From Yamagishiella unicocca (Eukaryota; Chlorophyta; Chlorophyceae; Chlamydomonadales; Volvocaceae): DNA of 64,000 bases. The position numbers and the translations under genes were made by a program. A model generated the notes under the pieces. It did not search any database. It was not told where the DNA came from and saw nothing but the letters and a program-made list of their open reading frames with translations. The stretch lies in assembly GCA_003116995.1 (NCBI GenBank), contig BDSL01000035.1:682001-746000 (forward strand), read 5' to 3'. Shown here piece after piece: positions 24,917-35,300 of the stretch (position 1 is its first letter; each line of letters begins with the position of its first letter).

Positions 24917-27697
24917 CTACATCTCCGCGTCCCGCAACGTCTTGACCAGCTCGATCCCGTGCTCCGACTCGACGTCGTGTCCGCCGCCGCTGTTGCGCTT
25001 GCACTTGCGCATGAAGGACAGCAGCACCTGCAGCGGCAGGGGGTTAGGCCGATCGAGTTGGAGGAGAGGCGGCGGGTTGGCGGTTATGGAGGACTCAAGA
25101 CAGCGCAGCAGACGAGGCGTCGGGCTCGCACAGGGAGGAGCCAGACTATCGATTGGTACGTAAGAGGTCTTAAGAGTTTCCTAAAAGGCGGCCTCGCCAA
25201 TCCCCGAGGTGCAAGCGAGCGCAAAGCCATTAGCACCATTGAAGCAGAACACGGCACACGCTACCCTAAACCCCTAACACGCAATCGCCAGGTGTTCTGT
25301 CCTTCTGTCCCTCACCTAACCGCCCTACATGTAGGGCGTATGTACGTACGCCAGGCGGGTACCCCCCCGTTGCTGGATTCCGCCCTAGTTGAAAGCAGTC
25401 GCCCTCACCACCAGTCGCCCAACGTCCATAACACATCCCCCGCCCCGCCCTAGCCCCTCACCGCCGCCCACCCACCCCCGCAAACGCACGCTTCGCGGGC
25501 CTTACCTTGTGGAAGACCTCCGGCTTGTCCTCGTAGCTGCGGTGGCCGGCTCCAGGGATGACCACCTGCATGCGGCCGATCACCGCACGACACGGTCGCA
25601 CAGAGCTGAGCGCTTCTCGGCAGGCTGCACCCGTGCAGGAGCCGCCCTATAGACTCCGCCCGTACAGACGTCATCCGTACATACGCCACCCGCACATACG
25701 CCACCTGCACAGACTCCGTCCGTACAGACTCCCACACCTCAGGGGCTCTCCGCCGCCTGCTAGTAACTACCTCAGCGCCCAGCCCCAAGGACGCCCAGGG
25801 GCCAGCAGCTAGCCCGCTCCCCCCCCTCCACTTCCCGCACACACCTTCCAGGCGTACTGGAAGAGCCGCAGGAGGCGCTCCGCGTCGGGCACCAGCTGGT
25901 CCTTAGAGCCGTACACCGCCAGGGCACACACCTGCGGGGGGGATAAGGGGGGTAAAAGCGGGGGTAGTGCGGGTGCGGGTGCGGGGAGGTGGCGCCGGGC
26001 TCATAGAGGGCCGCTCGTGGGCGAGGCAGGTAGGCCGCAAGAGTGACGTCAGCAGGCGTGAGGCGTGAGGCGTGAGCTGGCCAGGAAGAGTGACCCGGTA
26101 GCAGTGCATAGGCAGGTGGCGTAGGTGGCGTGTCCTCCCCGGGTCCACCCCCCTCTGGCCCCTCACCTTCCGGTGCGTGTCCTCCCAGGGTCCACCCCCC
26201 TCCGGCCCCTCACCTTCCGGTGCGTGTCCTCCCAGGGTCCACCCCCCTCCGGCCCCTCACCTTCCGGTGCGTGTCCTCCCAGGGTCCACCCCAGTCCTTG
26301 ACGCCGATGGGCGCCACCGCCACGAATGACGTAATCATGACGCCGTGGCGGTCCAGGAAGGGGATGGAGTAGCGCCTGTGCCGTACATGGTGTCGCGGTA
26401 CCGGAGGGCGAGCGGCTCGGTGAAGGATGGTGGAGGAGGAGGTAGGGGGTGGGAAAGGCCCAATTGGCACCAGCTTCGTTTGCAAAGCGTGGGCGGGGCG
26501 TGAATGTAGTTGTTGGGTTTGTCCGTGGGGTCGGACGCACGCCACGTGTCACCCGCGGATCGCAAGTGCAGATGCAGGCTGCGTTCGGCTATGGCTAGCC
26601 ACGTGGCTACGTCATGGCTTGATCCTGTTTTCACCTTGCCTCCCGCTGCCCCCTGACCCAATCTCCCTCGCCTCCCGCCGGCGCCGCGTTTCGCGCGCGC
26701 TCCCAAACCTTTGTGCATGTCGAGCTATCGGTCCTTTCATGTAACCCCCCGCAGCGCCCCCCGCGACCACACGCCTCCGCAGGGTGAGGCAAGGGCCTCG
26801 ATCAGGGCCGTTTTCCTGACAGTTGGGAATATTCTCGTACATACGCCGTACGGTCGCCGCGCTCCCGCCGCCGCGCACCCGCTCATGGACGGAGACACCA
26901 GGAAGACCGTCGAGTTGACTCGGGGCCAGGCGGCCTCGATCACCGTCTTGATCAACTCCGCACGCATGTTGTTATCACTGTACGGCAGTGCAGGCGTGTC
27001 GCCGAAGCCTGGATAGTGCGGGAGTGGGGGCGGGAGCGGGGCGCCCAGGTGAGGGAGGGTGCTGGGGGCGGTGTGGGTGTTAGGGGGGGGGTACCTCGCG
27101 TCGTTAATGGGGCACGGCGGGCCGACGGATGGTGGGGAGTGACCGCGGAGAAGCCTGTCGCGTGGTGGGGGTTGTGGGAGGGAGGGGAGAGCAGGCTGGG
27201 GGAGGAGGGGCGCGGGGCCAGGCATGGGCGACGAAAACACACGCGACTAGGGATGAGCGTGGGTGGGCATCCTGCACCTGCCCGGCCCCTGGCGCTCCTG
27301 CAGTGCGCACCTGGCAAGTCAATGGCCATGGCGCGCACACCGGACTCGGCCACGAGCTTAAGGGTGCCCAGCTTGAGCCAGAAGTCGGACGAATATTTTG
27401 CGCCATGCAGGAACACGGCCGTTGGGTTGAGCCGGGCGTCTGCAGGGAGCAGATACACGCTTTCCGTGGTCTATGCACGGCGATCATTGCCAGGGCTGCG
27501 ACTAAACGGACGTCCCGGCATGGTCCCGCCAACGGACCTTCCTCTGGCCCTGGGTTGAGTACATCGTATAGCTTGTACGCGATCTTAATATCAAAGAAGG
27601 GTATTGTACCCTGCCTCAACTCAACCTGCTTTGGGACACCTGAGCATAACTGCAAGATGCCCGCAAGGGCTAAAAGAAGGAAAGCGGCCGATGCCAT
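24917..27697 (-). CDS. ABHD14-type alpha/beta hydrolase with signal sequence
   Basis: Seven exons on the minus strand (27538-27697, 27311-27439, 26879-27008, 26261-26375, 25845-25931, 25506-25565, 24917-25027) join to 263 aa. The fold is an alpha/beta hydrolase closest to ABHD14: PTAVFLHG with KLGTLKLVAESGVRAMAIDLPGFGD, nucleophile elbow VSPSMSG (middle Ser about 137), VAVAPI, acid YGSKDQLVP (Asp about 189) and GAGHRSYEDKPEVFH (His about 215). ABHD14B in animals has hydrolase and lysine-deacetylase activity; the substrate here is unknown. An N-terminal hydrophobic segment (ASAAFLLLALAGILQLCSG) suggests entry into the secretory pathway or membrane anchoring. The basic tail MRKCKRN and about 25 further residues extend past the usual end. 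Exon 1 uses the donor GTCCGT, chosen because its phase matches. Exon 4 ends in a 47-bp tandem repeat that also copies the donor. Confidence 0.91.
26128..26298 (-). repeat. 47-bp tandem repeat carrying splice donors
   Basis: Units starting at 26161, 26208 and 26255 are nearly identical, with a degraded partial copy at about 26128-26160. On the minus strand each unit reads as the end of ABHD14-like exon 4 (coding EDTHRK) followed by GTGAGGGGCC. The donor used in the model is in the unit nearest the exon (exon ends at 26261). Confidence 0.9.
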
Positions 27698-29344
27698 GGC
27701 TAAGCGGATTCGTAAAGAGGATACGTGTACTTGCGTAGTGCGGCAAGGCTAAGACTAACGTCACGGGAAAATGCTAATACGGCACATTGGCATTCGAACA
27801 ATTCGTTGCAGTTCATGTGGGACATTGCCCCCGATTAAACGACACAGGCATATACTTGATTATTGCGCATGGTGATGCCTATACCTTGCGCGCGGAACGG
27901 ACCAGCACGCATACGGGGTCAATAGACGCAAGTGGGTACGCCGTAAGAGCGGCAAACAAGCTATCGTGGTCCTGTCAGGATCAAACAGACAACGTTGTTG
28001 GATACCCGTTTGGCCGACGTGCAGCTCCCAGAGCCCATGTGCCATAGGAATGTGGCCTTCGCTGCTGCAAGCGAACACGGCCGGTAATTGTTACGCCCAT
28101 GATTTAATGCGTACATGCTGTCCAATCAGTCGAGGCCAAGCAGTATAGAACTGAGGATGATCCTGTAGCGAAAGCAAGAGCTGGGTGGGGTGTGTGGAGG
28201 ATGGGTACGCTGTCCAGGGCACGAAATGTGGTGACGGGACGTCGGTCCGGGTTGAGCGACGGCGCATATCTGGGTTACAGGGAGGGTGGGTAGGGTACGG
28301 TAGGGGCGCGCCGTCTTGCGCAGTGAAGTAGATGCAGTTGAGGGCGGTACCATAGGCTAACACTGGCAACAAGCACTTGTATGCTAAATGGGACGAAGCA
28401 AAGCGTTTGAGGCTGGTCGTTCCTCGACCCGCGCTTTAGCTAGCAGTGTTGATGTATCTGGGCGCTGCGAGGCCGGTCATGATCATGGTCCTTGTGCACC
28501 CACAAGCAGGAGCTCGGCGCCTCCCACCAGCCTCTCCACCAGGCCTCTCACTCCTAGCTGCCCCGCAATGCGTGCCGCCCCGTGCCCCATCACAGGATCC
28601 CCATCGTGGGAGAGAATGGCTGAGATATGGCTGAGGGCCTGAGGACCACCGCGGTGCTCGCGGTGGCGTTGGCTACTTCACCCGGCCACGCGGTCGCCGT
28701 GGTTCCACAATGTTACCACCGTGCGGCATTGTGAGGACTTGTGCCAGTCAATGTGACTGCATACATGAAAGGCTTTGTTGAGGAACAAAGCCCGACCATC
28801 CTTTCAGCAGATGCCCAGTCAAAGGCCCGGCTTGCATCCTGCAGATGCAGAGTTCGAGTAACAACTAAAGTACATGCGTTTGGGGCAGCGCGTGCTGCCC
28901 ACGCCTTAGTGCCTTACGACAGCTTGAGCTAGAAACTCTCGTGGCAGTTGCACCAAGATGCAGGTCGTTGCAGATGTAAGTGATATGCGGCCAAATAAAT
29001 AAATTGTCTTCTTCAAGCGCAGCGACGCAACGCTGATTTGGCATTTGGGCTTGCACAGAATTTACAGCATGCGCGGCATGACAATGACAATGTCGTGCAC
29101 CAAGGCACCTAACCAGCAGGCCGTCACCGAGATGAACATTGTCAAGCGTAATATGTAGAGTCTGCTTCTACTCCTAGCTTGCCTCTGTTTGTGACCCAAA
29201 GTGAACTCTACATGTCTGCTATGGGAATACATAGCGATTGATCCTCATCAATAAGCAACAACTTCCATCATTACTTAGTTCAAGTAACGAGGTAGAAAGG
29301 CCGTATTGCAGCGGGAGGCCGGAGGCGAGGCGTCAAGAAGGAGC
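27698..29344. other. Divergent intergenic region
   Basis: 1.6 kb between the ABHD14-like gene (-) and the Kelch/FN3 gene (+), so it should hold both promoters. No TATA or other element could be assigned. A coding-like minus-strand frame at about 28490-28639 is noted in the findings. Confidence 0.5.
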
Positions 29345-32300
29345 ATGGCGCCGAAGAAGGAAGAGAAGAAGCAAATAGATCCACTCGAGTAAGTCCGCTA
29401 AACATGCGTTTCTCCGCTTGGGAATGTTGGTATCCCACTTCTGGACGTGTTTGGCATGCGCACATGCACACCTCAACCCCCCCGTCCCGAGCAGGGCTAA
29501 ATACCAGGAGGAAGTCAAGCAATTAGAGCAGGCAAAGAATGACCTTCAACTCGAGCATACATTCGTGCTGGACAAGTTCCGGCAGCTGAAGGCCGAGAAC
29601 GACCGCCTCCGGGCCGAAATCGATGGTTTTAAGTCCCGTCTCACGAGCGCCGCTGATGACTATGTACGTTCAATGCGGGGGTAGATTTCCCAAATGCCTC
29701 CGCGGAGCCGCCGTTTGCCATCGACCCACGGTGGCATGTTGGCACGGTGCAGCAAACGGTGTTTGGTTTTGAGTGCCGCACACGGTGTTGGTTTGAGTGC
29801 CGCGCACGTGCTCCCAGTTGGCACCCCACCCCACCCCTAACCCACCCCGACTCTGACACCTAGGTTGTCGCCGAGCGTTCCCACCTGCCGTCCTGTTCAT
29901 ACGTTGACCGATGCCCCCATCGCACCGGCCGCCAATCCGCGAGTACCAAGCCACCACACACTTCTCGAGACACGGCTGGTGCCGCGATCAGCCATCCGTG
30001 CGCTTCGCGCAATCGCGTCGCCCCAACCTAACAACCACAAACTACCGTAAAACAACCACAAACTACCGTAACACAACCACATACTACCGTAACACAAATA
30101 CAAACTACCGTATCCCCCCGCCTTACCTGCCCACCCACCCAACCCGCGCTCGCCGCCCCACTCTCAGGCCGACATTCTGGAGCACCGCCAGGAGCAGATC
30201 AAGGCGGAGGAGAACAAACTCAAGGGGCTGCAGGTGGGCAGCGGGGCAGTTGCTGCGGCGCGCAAGCGGCACGGCGCTGCAGCCCCATACCCCCTCCCCC
30301 TTCCCCCATGTCGAGCAAACGGTTCTTTTCTGTGTCCCCTCCGCCCGGGTGACACGGGTTTCCTCTCATGGCGGCCCCCCGGGTGACCACCTCCCCCCCC
30401 GGGCTGCCGCCTTCCTGTGGCCGCTGCTGCTCGCCGCCAGATAGTTCCCCGCTGGCGGGGTCGGGTGGACAGCCGTGAGCCGAGAAGCGGGGAAACGAAT
30501 GACGAGCTGGGGTGGAGCGCCGCAAGCCGCACGGGGTTGCACTGGACTGGACGGGGCTTAGGAGGTTGTCTGGGTGACTGGCTGGCCGGCTAGCAGCTGG
30601 CCGGCTAGCGGGGCTTGGGCTGTGTAATCTGGGCTACGACGATCACACATGCGGAACAGCGTTCTCCGGAAGCGTCCAAACCCGCGCTTCCGCACAACGA
30701 AAGGTAGCCGTTACCTCTTGTGTCTTTGTCCATTCCCACAGCCACACGCCAGGAGGGGGAACACGCCCTTTGCCCGCTAGCCAGACAGCTGGCCAGTAAC
30801 GCAGCGCGCCCCCAGACCACCAACTGCGGGGGTGCGGCCCCCACACTTATCCCATGCCGCCGCGACCCGTCGGGCGGGGCGGTGTTATTTCTCCCTCACC
30901 GTCCGGGCCATCACGTCCCCTCCCTCACCGTCCTCTCCTTCCCCGTCCGCTCCCCCTCCGTCGCGCCTCGCGCCCCCTCAGTCCCACGTGGAGAAGCTGG
31001 AGCTGGACATCGCTCGGTACCAGGAGGAGATCCGGGTGCTAAAGGAGGCAAACGCACAGCAGGCAGGGCGGGGGCCGGGCGGCAGGGCGGGGGCAGGGTG
31101 GCAGGGAGGGGGCAGGGTGGCAGGGCGGGGGCAGGGGGGGGGAGGCGGGGTGGCGATAGGCGGGGGTGGGTTGGGCTCATCGCAGCAGGATGGGAAGGAG
31201 CGGGCCCACGGTCAGGCGGGCGGGAAGGGTGACTCAGCAAAAGGAGGATCGCAGTTGTTATGGGGCACTGGCACTAGGGAAGGGGGTTGGCACTGGGAGG
31301 GGTGGCATTAGGGGAAGGGGTGCCACCGGTAGGGGGCCGGAGGCTCTCGCTGTGGCAGGTGGCGGGAGGTGAGGGGTGGCCGCCGCGGGCGTGACGGGGC
31401 GACGGGGGGAAGGTGTGGAAGGAGGGAAGGCGCCAGGCGGTGCGCAGTCGGCAGCTGACGGTTGATGGTTGTGACGGTTTTGGTTGGTCGACGGGACGTT
31501 ACGCTATGTGGCAGGTTGGGAGCTCCGAAGCCGGGGACTACCCGGTTAGCGGGACGGTGCGGGGTTGCGAGAGGGTGCGCGGGGGGAAGGCGGCGGGGAA
31601 CCCCTGAACGGACACACGGGAAACTAGAAAACCAAGCTGCGGGATGCGGACGGGCGGGGGCGGGGGCGGGGCATAGCCTCAGTCAATCTGCCGTACAGCC
31701 GGTCCTGCAGCGCAGGCCGCAATGGGTCCCCCCACATCACCAGCAACCCAGACCCCAACCCAGACCCCAACCCAGACCCCAACCCAACCCAGACCCCAAC
31801 CCAGACCCTAACCCAGCAGCCCCTGCCATGGACCGTAATTTTGAAGCCGTCCGCTTCGCTGGCCAACAGCGATATCCCCCTCGACACCTCCCAACCGTCC
31901 AACCGAAACCACCCAACGAACCACCCCCCCAGGCCACATCCCCCCCGGCACCTCCCAACCGTCCAACCGAAACCACCCAACGAACCACCCCCCCAGGCCA
32001 TCAAGCTGGACGAGGCCGCCCAGATGCTGCAGGACAAGGAGAACCTGGAGGAGGCGGTGCGGCGGCAGCACGACCTCATAGAGAAGCAGACGGAGGAGCT
32101 GCGCAGCCTCAAGAAGCAGCTGGAGGAACGGGACGGCCAGCTGGAGAAGGCAAAGTGGGTGCCTGGCAGTGGGTGCCTGGAGGTAGCGGGAAGACCCGGT
32201 TACACGACATGGGCAGTGTAGCTGGCGGGGGGGGAGGAGGACAAATGGTTGCTGGCGCATGCTAGGGCACTTGGCCGGGGGATGGGGGGCTGGACGGGGG

Positions 32301-35300
32301 GCCGGCTTGGGGAGCTGATACTGGGGCGGCTGGGTCCGCAAGCGGCCTCTGCCGGCCTTGCGGAGCGTGCTGCTTCGCACCGGGGGGTGCCAAAAAGGCT
32401 TGTGCCATGCTCGACCGTATGAGCGGGTCGGTAAACGGGAGTTGGTGGGGCCCCCTCTGCGGCGATGTGTGGGGTTCGAGGAAGACCCGTGGAAGACCCG
32501 TGGATGCCCGAAAAACCCGTTTAAAACAGACGGATGGGGGGCGGTGTCCCCCTACTCGCCGCTCACGTCACTCGTGCCACACTCGCCGCTCGCCTGTCGT
32601 CGCGCAGCCCAGCGGCCTGCCTCCCTGCCTCCCTCCCTCCCATCACCGTACCTCTCCCCGCCGTCCCCTTCCCCGAACCCCACCGACACCACGCCACCGC
32701 CCCCCCCACCACCCCCAGTGCCCAGATCGAGGAGCTGTCCCTCAAGTCCGCGGGAGCCACCGACCTGCGGATCCTGTTCGACGAGCCCTGGCTCGTGCAG
32801 GTACGGCGGAGGAGGGGGGCAAAGGGGCGGGGACGGGGGAGGAGGAGGTGACGGACGGCTGGCAAAGACGGAGCACTTGGCTGGGCCGCGTATGGTGAGG
32901 TTTCAAGGAAGACCCGTGGATGAGGAGGGTATCGACTTTCGAGGAAAACCCTTGGATGCGAGAAATACCGTTTAGGAAAGACGTGGAGAGGCGGGGGGGT
33001 TATAAGATAATCCGCGAATCCACGGCCGACAAACCAAGGGAGTTTTTCCCTCGTGTTCCCGGGTTTTCCCTCGTGTTCACGGGTGTTTTTTCCTCGTCAG
33101 GTGTCGTACGCCCGGCTCAAGGGGGATATACCTCTGGATCGCGAGCTCGGCTCCATCGCCGCTCTTTCACGTGAGTGATTCGGACCTGATGTGTGGGGGG
33201 GAAGGGGGAGGGAGGGGGCAGGCAGCGGTGAGGGTAACTGAATGAATAACCCCAGACAACCAAGAGGTAGCGGTATGGGGGTCGGTGATGGTAGTTTTTT
33301 CAATGCCGAAGCTGAAGGTGGTTTCTCCAATGCCTCGAAATGCCTCAGAATGCCTTGTCTCCTCTATCAATTAAGCACTCTTCTCCACCCACCACCGCCA
33401 AAAACTCCCTAACACCGACTCCGTTTATGCCGTACCCCAGTCGGCAAGCAGCTCGTCCTGTACGGCGGCGCCGGCAAGGTGGGCGGCTCTTCCTCCGAAA
33501 CCGTGGGCCGCGAGGTGGCTGTCCTCAACGTGGAGAGCGGTGTGTGGGAGCGGCCCGGCTCCTCGCGCACCCTGGCCGCCAGCCACAGCCACTCCGCGGT
33601 GGTGGTGGGGCGCACCAAGCTGCTGGTGTTCGGCGGCATGCGGGGGGACGGCGCGGCGGCTGCTGACGTGGCGCTGCTCAACGCGGACACCATGAAGTGG
33701 CTCACGCCGCAGCTCAAGGTGCGCAGCTGCGGGCCCCAACCCGGGTTGGAGAAGGGGGGTGCCGTAAGAACCCGGTTACACGACATGGGCGTAACAGTTG
33801 GCGCATCGCCTTCGGAGGCATAGTTGTGGGCGCATGCTGGAGCACTTGGAAAGGCAAAGAGGGAACCCGCGAACCGAACCCGGGGGGTATATGAGCGATG
33901 GCATGAAAAAGGGGGGAGTGTAAAAACCGTTGAGGGAGGGGGGAGGTATAAGGGAAAGGTGGAACCCGCGAACCGAACCCGGGTTGAATGAAGGGGCGGG
34001 GTGAGGTAGAGAGGCGACGCCTACCGGAGAGGGGGCGGGGGGGAGGGTTCAGACTCTTGCCTAAGCGTGTTCGGAGCACAGTGCCCTGCTCCTCTCAACG
34101 CCAACCCCAACCTCACCTCCCAACCCTCACCCCCGCCCCTCCTCCCCCTCCTCCCGCCGCCAGGGCACCGACCGGCCGCTCCCCCGCTCCGGCCACTCCA
34201 GCTGCTGCATCCGCGAGCGCGTGTTCGTGTTCGGGGGCGCCTCGGCGGACGGGGTGCTGCTCAACGACGTGTGGATGTACGACCAGGACAGCTGCCAGTG
34301 GAGCCACATCAGCACCTTCGGTACCGTGCCGGCGCCAAGGACGGGTACGTAGCGAAAAAGGGCCCTATGGCGAGGGTCCCATGGGTCTGTGAGGTACCAG
34401 TAGTTGCCGCCCGAACCCCATCGTCCTAGAAGCCGGCGCCCCAACCATTCCCTCGACCTGCAAATTAACCACGAACCGCGAACCGTGAACCGCGTGCGAC
34501 CTTCGCGGTCGCACCGCAAACGCCCTGATGCGCCCTGACCCCAACACCGCAAAATTCACACACCCACCATCGTCCCGTCGCCAGGCGCCGCCGCCACCTG
34601 CACCGACGACGGCCGGCGGCTGTACGTCTTCGGCGGCAACGACGGTACCCGCTGCCTCAACGACGTGCACTACCTGGACCTGGAAAAGCTGACGTGGAGC
34701 CCGGTCGCCGTACACGTGAGCCGCTGCTGACCCGCCGACCCGTGGGTCGCGGCCCGAAATCTCGCGGTTCATGGGACACCTCGCCCCCGACCTCACTCCG
34801 CACCCCCCCCGCACAACGCGGCCCCGCCGCCGTGTTGGCGCATCCTGCTGACATCCTCCGGTGGTCATTGCTCCGCTCGTAACTCTCTTTTGTTCGCGAG
34901 TCGTGCTTACCGGCCCGCCCTCCCACCTCTTGACGCGTGCAGATGGGGCAGGCGCCGGAGGCGCGGGAGGGCGCGGTGGCGCACGTGACGGGTAGGAGGT
35001 CCAGGGAGGGGACCTGGCGGTGGGAGAAATGACATGTGCGGCCGCGAGGCGTTGGGGCGCTGTTTCGCGGGGAGGGTGGCGCACTGGTGGCGCTCCTTCC
35101 CTCGGTTCCTTCCCGCAACGAAACACACGCCAGCTGGGAGGTCCACTCGGCCCTACTGCCCTGCTCCTTATCGCCCCGCCACCTCTCCCTCCGCTTCCCA
35201 GGTCGTCTAACCGGCTCTTCTCGTCCCCCCTCCCCCGCGCACACACACACGCACACTCTATGTGAGCCCGCCCGCCGGCCCCATCGCATCACAGCATCCC

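Noticed and set aside
29864..29902. Extra exon reading VVAERSHL in the Kelch/FN3 gene
   Set aside because: It needs a weak GTTGAC donor, and direct joining of 29663 to 30168 keeps the coiled-coil frame.
31740..31815. Interstitial telomere repeat
   Set aside because: The unit CCAACCCAGACC does not match the TTTTAGGG type expected for volvocine telomeres and sits in an intron.
34365..35246. 293-codon minus-strand open frame
   Set aside because: It runs antisense through Kelch/FN3 exons and introns, has GC-driven openness and no domain.
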